Source: CAVPEW01 sp050247895 (GTDB lineage: Bacteria > Actinomycetota > Acidimicrobiia > Acidimicrobiales > VFJN01). Taken from it: a DNA stretch of 26,838 bases. Shown piece by piece: positions 7,396-13,029 of this stretch. The notes under the pieces were generated by a model. The model did no database searches and had not been told where the DNA came from. It saw nothing but the letters and a program-made list of their open reading frames with translations. The position numbers were made by a program, and so were the translations under genes. Every line of letters starts with the position of its first letter. The first letter of the stretch is position 1. The stretch is taken from assembly GCA_050247895.1 (NCBI GenBank), contig JBFWTJ010000005.1, positions 1-26,838 on the forward strand, written 5' to 3'.

Positions 7396-8031
7396 TCACC
7401 GAGCGCCGCCGGCACGGAGGGCCACGATCCGGTCGGGGGGACCGCCCGGCGTGGCGGGCACGTCCAGGAGCGTGACGGTCCGGCCACCCAGCCGCTCCAC
7501 CCCGCTCCACAGCGTGACCCGGTCGCCGGCCCGGAACGTCCCCGCCGACACCTCCCGGCCGTCGACGTCGACCCGGACCTCGTAGACCCGCCCGTCGGCC
7601 AGCGCGGGCAGGCCCCGGGCGTCCACGTCGAGGCGCCAGCCGGCGTCGTTGGCGGTGACGTCGGCCACCAGCACCACCGTCCCGTCGGCCGCGGCCAGGG
7701 CCAGCTCCGCCCGCTGGGGCTCCGAGGGGCGCAGGACCGCGCCGACCGCCACGGCCACCGCGAGCACCCCGGCCAGGCCCGGGACCAGCACCCAGCGGGG
7801 CGGCGACCACCACGGCCGGGCCGGCGCCCACGGCCGACCCCCGCCAGGGACCGCCGTCGCCCCCCGTCGCCGCGACCCGGTGCGCCGGACCCCCTCGGGG
7901 GCGGGGGCGAGCGCCGCCACCGGATCGGTGCCGCTCGCCGCCCGCAGCACGGCGGCCCGCAGCTCGGGTCCCGGGTCGTGCCAGAGGGCGGGGTCGCCGA
8001 GGAGGGCCTCGAGGTCGTGGTCGAGGTTCAC
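7396..8031 (-). CDS. Membrane-bound anti-sigma factor, RskA-like C-terminal domain
   Basis: The 211-residue product has a short helical N-terminal part (LEALLGDPALWHDPGPELRAAVL), a basic Pro-rich linker, one membrane helix at about residues 80-100, and a beta-rich outer domain (GWRLDVDARGLPALADGRVYEV; SAGTFRAGDRVTLWSGV). That outer domain resembles the C-terminal domain of anti-sigma-K (RskA) proteins. No HxxxCxxC zinc motif is present, so sigma binding would depend on the N-terminal helices. The GTG start at 8031 overlaps the stop of the upstream ECF sigma gene (GTGA), the classic arrangement of a cognate sigma/anti-sigma pair. It presumably holds that sigma factor at the membrane until an outside signal or proteolysis releases it. 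The cognate pairing is strong by context; the signal is unknown. Confidence 0.82.
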   Translation of the reverse strand: MNLDHDLEALLGDPALWHDPGPELRAAVLRAASGTDPVAALAPAPEGVRRTGSRRRGATAVPGGGRPWAPARPWWSPPRWVLVPGLAGVLAVAVAVGAVLRPSEPQRAELALAAADGTVVLVADVTANDAGWRLDVDARGLPALADGRVYEVRVDVDGREVSAGTFRAGDRVTLWSGVERLGGRTVTLLDVPATPGGPPDRIVALRAGGAR

Positions 8032-8609
8032 GCCGGCCTCCCCGCCAGCCGCGCCGTCGTCCCCTGGGGCTCGGCGTCGTCCGACAGGGCCGCGGCCAGG
8101 GCGGCCCGGGCCCGGTGCAGGCGGGACTTCACCGTCCCGAGCGGCAGGCCGAGCTGCTCGGCCACCTCGGCCAGCTCACGGCCCTCCAGGTGGACCATCC
8201 GCAGGAGGTCCCGGTGGGCCGGCGACAGCTCGTCGACCGCCCGGCGGAGATCCCAGACGCGGGCCAGGTCCTCGGCCAGGTCGGCCGCCGACGGGGCGCC
8301 GACCCCCTCGTCGAGGGGCACGACCGGGATCGTGCGGCGCCGGTAGGCGTCGATGGCGGTGCGGGAGGTGATCGTGGCCAGCCACGGCCCCAGCGGTCGG
8401 GCCGGGTCGAAGCTCGCCGCCGCCTGCCAGGCCCGGGTGAAGGCCTGCTGGACGATCTCCTCGGCCGCGTGGTGGTCGCCGGCGGCGCGGCGGGCCACGG
8501 CGTACACCATGCGGTGGTGCAGGTCGTAGACCTCGGCGAAGGCGGCGGCCTCCCCGCGCCGGAACCGCTCCTCGAGGGTGCCGGTGGTCCGGCGGGCGAA
8601 GCGGCGCAT
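8028..8609 (-). CDS. ECF RNA polymerase sigma factor
   Basis: This is a 193-residue ECF sigma factor. Sigma region 2 has FAEVYDLHHRMVYAVARR, then EEIVQQAFTRAWQAAASFDPARPLGPWLATI. Sigma region 4 has LSPAHRDLLRMVHLEGRELAEVAEQLGLPLGTVKSRLHRARAAL, a complete helix-turn-helix. Both are of normal length and there is no C-terminal extension. I chose ATG 8609 (MRRFARRTTG) because the frame upstream, open to 8771, crosses a strong hairpin and has no sigma-like residues. AGGG lies just upstream of the ATG. The stop overlaps the start of an RskA-like anti-sigma gene. The nearest candidate promoter, TGTTAGG-N16-CGTCT at 8779-8752, would give a leader of about 140 nt containing the 8669-8701 hairpin. Confidence 0.92.
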   Translation of the reverse strand: MRRFARRTTGTLEERFRRGEAAAFAEVYDLHHRMVYAVARRAAGDHHAAEEIVQQAFTRAWQAAASFDPARPLGPWLATITSRTAIDAYRRRTIPVVPLDEGVGAPSAADLAEDLARVWDLRRAVDELSPAHRDLLRMVHLEGRELAEVAEQLGLPLGTVKSRLHRARAALAAALSDDAEPQGTTARLAGRPA

Positions 8610-8668
8610 CGCCCTGTGGGATGCGCATCGGGGCCGAGCCCTACACCCGGCGGCACCTCCCGGGACGC

Positions 8669-8701
8669 GGATGGACCCCCTCCAGGGGAGGGGGTCCATC
8701 C
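8669..8701. other. Strong perfect hairpin in the leader of the minus-strand ECF sigma gene
   Basis: GGATGGACCCCCTCC (8669-8683) and GGAGGGGGTCCATCC (8687-8701) are exact inverted copies, a 15-bp stem with loop AGG. No U-tract follows on either strand. It lies between the candidate minus-strand promoter (-10-like CGTCT at 8756-8752) and the ATG at 8609. It could be an attenuator, a terminator of a short RNA, or a protein site. Confidence 0.7.
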
Positions 8702-8751
8702 TGCAGGCCGTGGGCACCAGGCGGGCGGAACCGGCCCCCACGACACCATCC

Positions 8752-8779
8752 AGACGAACGAGCAGGGCCATGCCTAACA
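8752..8779 (-). promoter_or_regulatory. Candidate ECF promoter for the minus-strand ECF sigma gene
   Basis: On the minus strand TGTTAGG (8779-8773) is followed after 16 nt by CGTCT (8756-8752). CGTC is a common ECF -10. Spacing and -35 agree with the TGTNAGG-N16-CATCT sites elsewhere in the window, with one change in the -10. The predicted leader to ATG 8609 is about 140 nt. Confidence 0.5.
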
Positions 8780-8798
8780 GGTACGAGCGCTGTTAGGC
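8772..8798. repeat. Perfect 9-bp dyad formed by two divergent -35-like elements
   Basis: GCCTAACAG (8772-8780) and CTGTTAGGC (8790-8798) are exact inverted repeats separated by 9 nt. Each arm contains TGTTAGG reading outward. The dyad may be two back-to-back -35 boxes, an operator, or both. Confidence 0.65.
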
Positions 8799-8817
8799 GC
8801 AGGTTCCCCCACCGTCC
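8791..8817 (+). promoter_or_regulatory. Candidate ECF promoter for the plus-strand sigma paralogue
   Basis: TGTTAGG (8791-8797) is followed after 15 nt by CGTCC (8813-8817). Spacing is one base shorter than in the other sites and the -10 is less similar, so support is weaker. Transcription would enter the hairpin at 8859-8890 before reaching the ATG at 8963. Confidence 0.35.
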
Positions 8818-8858
8818 GATCCCTGCCGGTGGCTCCCTACCTGTCGCCGCGCCTCGAC

Positions 8859-8890
8859 GGGCGGTCCTGCCTTCCCGGGCAGGACCGCCC
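8859..8890. other. Strong perfect hairpin in the leader of the plus-strand sigma gene
   Basis: GGGCGGTCCTGCC (8859-8871) and GGCAGGACCGCCC (8878-8890) form a 13-bp perfect stem with the 6-nt loop TTCCCG. There is no U-tract. It mirrors the hairpin on the other side of the divergent promoter pair. Confidence 0.7.
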
Positions 8891-8949
8891 CAGGGCACGC
8901 GCCCACAGGCAGAGCAATCCGTACTCCTGCCCCCGACGGGCCCCGTCCG

Positions 8950-8955
8950 TACCGT
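8950..8955 (+). promoter_or_regulatory. -10-like hexamer for leaderless start at 8963
   Basis: TACCGT ends 7 nt before ATG 8963, and no Shine-Dalgarno is visible between them. The geometry matches that before copZ, csoR and the 17684 LuxR gene, and suggests a leaderless housekeeping promoter besides the upstream ECF-like one. Confidence 0.4.
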
Positions 8956-8962
8956 CGCCCCC

Positions 8963-9703
8963 ATGCGGACGGACAGGACAGCACGCCACCGGCACCACCA
9001 GCGCAGCGACGCCGAGCTCGTCGCCGCCGCACGGGCCGGGGACCGGGAGAGCTTCGGCCTCCTCTACCACCGCCACTCCGAGGGCGTGCTCAGCTTCGCC
9101 CTCCAGGTGACCCGGTCGCCCCACGACGCATCCGACGCGGCCCAGACCGCGTTCACGATCGCCGCCGAGCGGCTCCACCAGCTCCGGGACCCGGCCCGCT
9201 TCCGGCCCTGGGTGTTCACCATCGCCAAGAACTGCGCCTACCGGCAGGCCCGGAGCCGGGCGCACCTGGAGCTGCGGGCCGACCCGGGCGAGGAGCGCGA
9301 GCCCGAGCACGCCGAGAGCGACCCGATGCTCGTCGAGCGGGACCTCGTGGTGCGGGCCTGCGAGGCCCTCGAGCCCCGGGACCGCGGGATCATCGCCCAC
9401 CGGCTGCGCGACGGCTCGAACGCCGAGCTGGTCGAGCTCCTCGGCGTCACCCACGGCCACGCCCACGTCCTGACCCACCGGGCCCTCCGCCGCCTCCGCG
9501 CGGCCATCTCGGTGGTCCTGCTCCTCGACGACCCGTCCCACTGCATCGGCCTGCAGCGCACCCTGGCCGCCGTGGCCCGCCAGGAGGTGTCCCGCCGGCA
9601 CCGCCGGGTCCGGGGCCACGTGGCCCGCTGCACGGCCTGCGCCGAGGTGGCCGGCCACCGCACCGGCGAGCTCTCCACGGAACCCGCCGCCGAGCAGGCC
9701 TGA
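8963..9703 (+). CDS. ECF sigma factor with C-terminal zinc anti-sigma-like motif (paralogue of the 603-aa fusion)
   Basis: The 246-residue protein has sigma region 2 at about residues 25-100 and sigma region 4 at about 134-185 (LEPRDRGIIAHRLRDG, then GVTHGHAHVLTHRALRRL). It ends with a 60-residue extension containing His219, Cys223 and Cys226 in HVARCTAC, the HxxxCxxC zinc anti-sigma pattern. It shares RLHQLRDPA.FRPW...IA.N, G...GHA.VL..RA and the spacing to the zinc motif with the 603-aa fusion at 5507-7318, so the two look like paralogues. This one stops soon after the zinc motif and has no membrane helix or outer domain. It could be a soluble, redox- or zinc-responsive version. ATG 8963 is chosen because the open frame upstream crosses hairpins and has no sigma-like residues. 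A strong hairpin terminator follows. Confidence 0.87.
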   Translation: MRTDRTARHRHHQRSDAELVAAARAGDRESFGLLYHRHSEGVLSFALQVTRSPHDASDAAQTAFTIAAERLHQLRDPARFRPWVFTIAKNCAYRQARSRAHLELRADPGEEREPEHAESDPMLVERDLVVRACEALEPRDRGIIAHRLRDGSNAELVELLGVTHGHAHVLTHRALRRLRAAISVVLLLDDPSHCIGLQRTLAAVARQEVSRRHRRVRGHVARCTACAEVAGHRTGELSTEPAAEQA

Positions 9704-9750
9704 GCTCGGATCCCTCCACGATCCTTCCGCCCACCACAACCCCGCCCACC

Positions 9751-9787
9751 CGACACGGCCCGGTCGCCCCCCGACCGGGCCGTGTCG
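9751..9787. terminator. Bidirectional terminator hairpin between convergent genes
   Basis: CGACACGGCCCGGTCG (9751-9766) and CGACCGGGCCGTGTCG (9772-9787) form a perfect 16-bp stem with loop CCCCC. It lies between the sigma gene ending at 9703 and the convergent L,D-transpeptidase ending at 9792. There is no U-tract in either direction, as is common for GC-rich Actinobacteria. Confidence 0.75.
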
Positions 9788-9791
9788 CGCG

Positions 9792-10595
9792 TCAGGCGAC
9801 GATCTCGACCGGCGTGCCCAGGGGGAGGATCTCGGTCAGCTCGGTGATGGTGTCGTTGTGCATCCGGATGCAGCCGTGGCTGCTGTCGATGCCGACCGAG
9901 GAGGGGTCGTTGGTGCCGTGGATGCCGATCACCCCTTCGCCCCCCTCGAAGTCCGTGAGCTCGGTGGAGAAGCCCGACAGGCCGTAGGCGAAGGGGCCGT
10001 AGGCGCCCTTGGGGTTCGGCGGCTGGAGCAGCTCCTTGATGTAGAAGACGCCGCCGGGGGTCGGCACGTCGGCCTTGCCCAGGCCCACCGGCTCGACCCG
10101 CACCACCTCGCCGTCCTTCTCCAGGACCAGCTCGTGGGACGACAGGCGCACCGTGATCTTGTACGGGTTCACGGCCAGGGAGACGTCGGAGGCCTCGACC
10201 CAGCCCTTGGACCCGTTGGGCCGCAACGGCAGGTGGACCTCCAGCGCGCGCTCGGTGCGCTGGGCGACCAGGAAGACCAGCGGCCCGCCCACGTCGGTCG
10301 GGTTGGCCAGCTCGGCGGCGACCTCGGTCATCTCCGGTGAGGTGTAGGCGACCAGGTTCGGCACGACGGCCTCGGCCACCAGGCTCTCACCCGGCCCCAG
10401 CGGCGCCTCGGTGGTCGGGGTCGGGGCCACCGAGGCCGAGGTGGTGGTCGCGCTCGGATCCCGCGGCGTGACGTCGTCGGCCAGATGGGGCCGCTCGCCC
10501 GAGCAGGCGGACGCGCCCAGCAGGGCCGTGAGGGCGAGCGCAGCGACGGCCGCCACACGACGTCGGGTGCGGTGGTCGGCACGTATCGTGGGCAT
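9792..10595 (-). CDS. L,D-transpeptidase (YkuD) lipoprotein
   Basis: The 267-residue product carries a basic signal region and lipobox ending in Cys31 (LLGASAC), so it should be a lipoprotein on the outer face of the membrane. A Thr/Pro-rich linker and an SH3-like segment (about residues 65-135) lead to a YkuD catalytic domain. That domain has GIHGTN and SSHGCIRMHN, with catalytic Cys242. Such enzymes make 3-3 peptide cross-links in peptidoglycan or attach proteins to it. I chose ATG 10595 because AGGAGG lies just upstream (CACAGGAGGCGCCCG before the ATG); an ATG at 10616 is in frame but lacks a site. The TGTCAGG-N16-CATCT element at 10687-10660 places it in the same candidate regulon as the sigma fusion. 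A 7-bp hairpin (10627-10645) lies in its leader. Confidence 0.93.
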   Translation of the reverse strand: MPTIRADHRTRRRVAAVAALALTALLGASACSGERPHLADDVTPRDPSATTTSASVAPTPTTEAPLGPGESLVAEAVVPNLVAYTSPEMTEVAAELANPTDVGGPLVFLVAQRTERALEVHLPLRPNGSKGWVEASDVSLAVNPYKITVRLSSHELVLEKDGEVVRVEPVGLGKADVPTPGGVFYIKELLQPPNPKGAYGPFAYGLSGFSTELTDFEGGEGVIGIHGTNDPSSVGIDSSHGCIRMHNDTITELTEILPLGTPVEIVA

Positions 10596-10659
10596 CGGGC
10601 GCCTCCTGTGGGTCACCGGGGCGGCACGGGGCGACCGGCGCCCCGGACGGTCACCCCTC

Positions 10660-10687
10660 AGATGCCGCAGGTGCCGTCAGCCTGACA
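10660..10687 (-). promoter_or_regulatory. ECF-like promoter of the L,D-transpeptidase gene
   Basis: On the minus strand TGTCAGG (10687-10681), exactly 16 nt, then CATCT (10664-10660). It is the same element, with the same spacing, as at 7379-7352 and 20733-20706. It lies between the end of the upstream lipoprotein gene (10711) and ATG 10595, so the transpeptidase has its own promoter. Confidence 0.65.
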
Positions 10688-10710
10688 GCCGTGCGGCCGC
10701 CCGGCCGCTC

Positions 10711-12915
10711 TCAGTCCGCTCGGGAGACCCGCGTCCCGGCCGCGAAGTCGAGCACGACGCCGCCCTCGTCGTCGGCGATCTCGTAGCGCGACGCCCCGGC
10801 GTCGACCTGGGCCCACGGGTTGTCGAAGCGCGGGAAGCCACCCAGGTCGACGGTGGTCCCGTCGACGGTCAGCGCCCCGGTCGACCCGAACGACATCTCG
10901 CCCTCGGTCGGCGAGTCGAAGCGGACGTCGAAGCCGCCCGGGAGCTCGCCCGCCGGCGGACGGGGGGTGACCGTCACCGCCGACGAGGTCACCTGCTCGA
11001 CGAACTCGGCGAAGGTCCCCGACCGGGCCCCGTCCCCGACCTGGGAGATCCACACGTTGTCGGCCCCACCCTCGGCCACCAGGTCGTGCTCACGGGTCAG
11101 GCCGCCGACGTAGACCGACGGGTCGTGGGCCCGCCAGGTCGTCGGGCGCCACGACCACAGGGCGACGTACCCGTCGCCGGCCCGGCCGATGGTCCAGCCG
11201 TCGCGCTGGACCACCTCGTCGAACCGCTCGATGGGGAACCAGGCGTGGGTGAAGGGCAGGTAGGAGAACCGCTCCAGCGGCCCGGCGCCCGGCGGGGCGA
11301 ACGCCGGCGCGTAGAGGTGCAGGGCCGTGGCGCCGTGCTGGGCCGACCGGGGCAGGGTGGCCGAGCCGGTCCTGTAGCCGTCGTCGTCGGCCCAGCGGGT
11401 CGTGCGGGCGTGGGGCTCGTTGGGGGGGTGGGTGTTGAACACGACGGCGTCGGCCGTGGCCGTCGCCTGCCACGCGTGCTCCTGCTCGCCGGCGCTGCCC
11501 GGGCGGTGGTCGACCACCGTGGACAGCCCCACCTCGCCGGTGTGGTACGTGTACGAGTTGGCCTCGGACAGCAGCGTGAAGGTCAGCATCGGGGCGAGCT
11601 GCGCGGCGAGCTGGGCCACGGTGTCGGGATCCCCGCCGGCGAAGTCGACCAGCGGCTTGTAGAGGGCGAAGAAGGGGTTCTCCCACAGGCCCCGGTCCTC
11701 GATCTCGGCCAGGGTCAGCGGCACCGCCTGCCACAGGCTCTGGGCGCCCCGCTCCCACCAGAAGGCCACGTTGTCGGGCGTGTGCTCGAAGCTCGTGCCC
11801 GGCGGCGCCACGGGCGACGGGGAGTACGGCGCGAACGCGTCGACGGCCACGCCCGTCCGCTGGCGGTCGACGAAGGGCTCGGTCGACGCCGCGGCCCGCA
11901 GCACCACCGCCGGCGGCCGGTAGCGCCGGGCCACCGCCATGAGCGTCGCCGCCGGGCTGGGGTGGACGTCGTAGCCGTCGGCGGCCTCGTCGAAGACCAG
12001 CTTGGCCAGGTTGAAGGTGCCCTGGTCGGCGGCCCGGCTCTTGTCCTTCATGTACGAGCGCCCGTGCGACGCGGCGAAGTTCCCGTCCACCAGGTGCAGG
12101 CCGATGTCGAACAGCAGGACGTCGAGGGCCATGGCGGACCGGCGGGCCAGGTCCGGGTCCTCGACCAGCTCGGCCAGGGCGAGCAGGGGGCTGACGTCCT
12201 TCTCGTAGTAGACGTCGGAGTGCCACTCGGTGAAGCCCAGCTCGGCCTTCTCCTCGATCCAGGCCAGGGCCCGGGCCGCGCCGTCGTCGCGGTGCTCGGC
12301 GCCGGTCCGCCCGTCGGCGAAGGTGGCGTCGGGCAGGCCCTGGCCGGCCAGGGCCTCCGCCGCGGCGAGCATGATCCGGTGGTTCTCCGACCAGAAGTAC
12401 TTGCCGTCGGGCGTGCCCGGGTCGGGTTCGGTGAACCAGTAGCGGAACGACGTGAGCCGCTGCTCGACCGCGGCCCGGGTCTCGGCCGACAGCTCCTCGC
12501 CGTGGCGCTGCCACAGGACCACCAGGTAGAGCAGGTCGAAGTCGCTGGTGTCCTGCTCGCCGTCGATGCGGGCGAACGTCTCGGCCAGGAAGTCCGGGCC
12601 GATGTCGGCCAGGCGGAAGCCGTACCCGTCGTCGCGCGCGACGCGCTCGGCCCGGGCCAGCAGCATCAGCGGGTCCTTCTTGGAGTGCGGCGTGATGTGG
12701 AGCAGGTACTCGTCCTGGCGGGCGACGAAGGCCTCCTCGTCCACGAAGCCGTCGCCGTCGCCCAGGCCCGCCGGCGCCGGGACGCCCTGCGGGGACGAGG
12801 TGCCGTCCCCTCCGGGCGGAGCCGCGCCCCCACCGTCCCCGCCGCTCCCACCGCTGCTGCAGGACACGGCCAGCACCGCGGCCGCCACCAGCGCCGTCAC
12901 CGCTCGCTTCGCCAT
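10711..12915 (-). CDS. Large lipoprotein of unknown function (probable helical toroid plus beta-sandwich)
   Basis: The 734-residue product starts with a short signal sequence and lipobox (LAVSC, Cys19), then a Gly/Ser/Pro linker, so it should be anchored outside the membrane. The N-terminal half is helical and contains YFWSENHRIMLAAAEALAGQ and NFAASHGRSYMKDK, motifs I recall from large uncharacterised proteins. The C-terminal half is rich in Trp, Tyr and beta strands (HAWFPIERFDEVVQRDGWTIGR; GYVALWSWRPTTW). A helical-toroid plus beta-sandwich plan would fit a polysaccharide lyase or hydrolase, but I see no certain catalytic motif and do not assign one. ATG 12915 is preferred over an upstream in-frame start at 12987 because it begins the signal peptide and has GGGAGGG upstream. 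A -10-like TACTGT lies at 12979-12974. Confidence 0.75.
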   Translation of the reverse strand: MAKRAVTALVAAAVLAVSCSSGGSGGDGGGAAPPGGDGTSSPQGVPAPAGLGDGDGFVDEEAFVARQDEYLLHITPHSKKDPLMLLARAERVARDDGYGFRLADIGPDFLAETFARIDGEQDTSDFDLLYLVVLWQRHGEELSAETRAAVEQRLTSFRYWFTEPDPGTPDGKYFWSENHRIMLAAAEALAGQGLPDATFADGRTGAEHRDDGAARALAWIEEKAELGFTEWHSDVYYEKDVSPLLALAELVEDPDLARRSAMALDVLLFDIGLHLVDGNFAASHGRSYMKDKSRAADQGTFNLAKLVFDEAADGYDVHPSPAATLMAVARRYRPPAVVLRAAASTEPFVDRQRTGVAVDAFAPYSPSPVAPPGTSFEHTPDNVAFWWERGAQSLWQAVPLTLAEIEDRGLWENPFFALYKPLVDFAGGDPDTVAQLAAQLAPMLTFTLLSEANSYTYHTGEVGLSTVVDHRPGSAGEQEHAWQATATADAVVFNTHPPNEPHARTTRWADDDGYRTGSATLPRSAQHGATALHLYAPAFAPPGAGPLERFSYLPFTHAWFPIERFDEVVQRDGWTIGRAGDGYVALWSWRPTTWRAHDPSVYVGGLTREHDLVAEGGADNVWISQVGDGARSGTFAEFVEQVTSSAVTVTPRPPAGELPGGFDVRFDSPTEGEMSFGSTGALTVDGTTVDLGGFPRFDNPWAQVDAGASRYEIADDEGGVVLDFAAGTRVSRAD

Positions 12916-13029
12916 CCGTCCGCCCTCCCGATCAGGAGCACAACGTCCACCCGCCGGCGCACCGGCCGGGCCCACAGTAGGGATCACCCGCCGCCTCGTC
13001 GGGTCGCACCCCCGGCGGTCACGCGTCGT

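Larger units (their letters stand above)
8610..8962. other. Divergent intergenic region between two sigma-factor genes
   Basis: This 353-nt stretch between the ATGs at 8609 (minus) and 8963 (plus) holds no convincing gene. It contains the GATGCGCATC palindrome at 8620-8629, a 15-bp-stem hairpin at 8669-8701, paired -35-like elements forming a dyad at 8772-8798, and a 13-bp-stem hairpin at 8859-8890. A leaderless-type -10 lies at 8950-8955. Each element is described separately. Confidence 0.7.

Noticed and set aside
8620..8629. GATGCGCATC palindrome just upstream of the ECF gene start
   Set aside because: A 10-bp palindrome alone is not strong evidence in GC-rich DNA, and no second copy was seen nearby.
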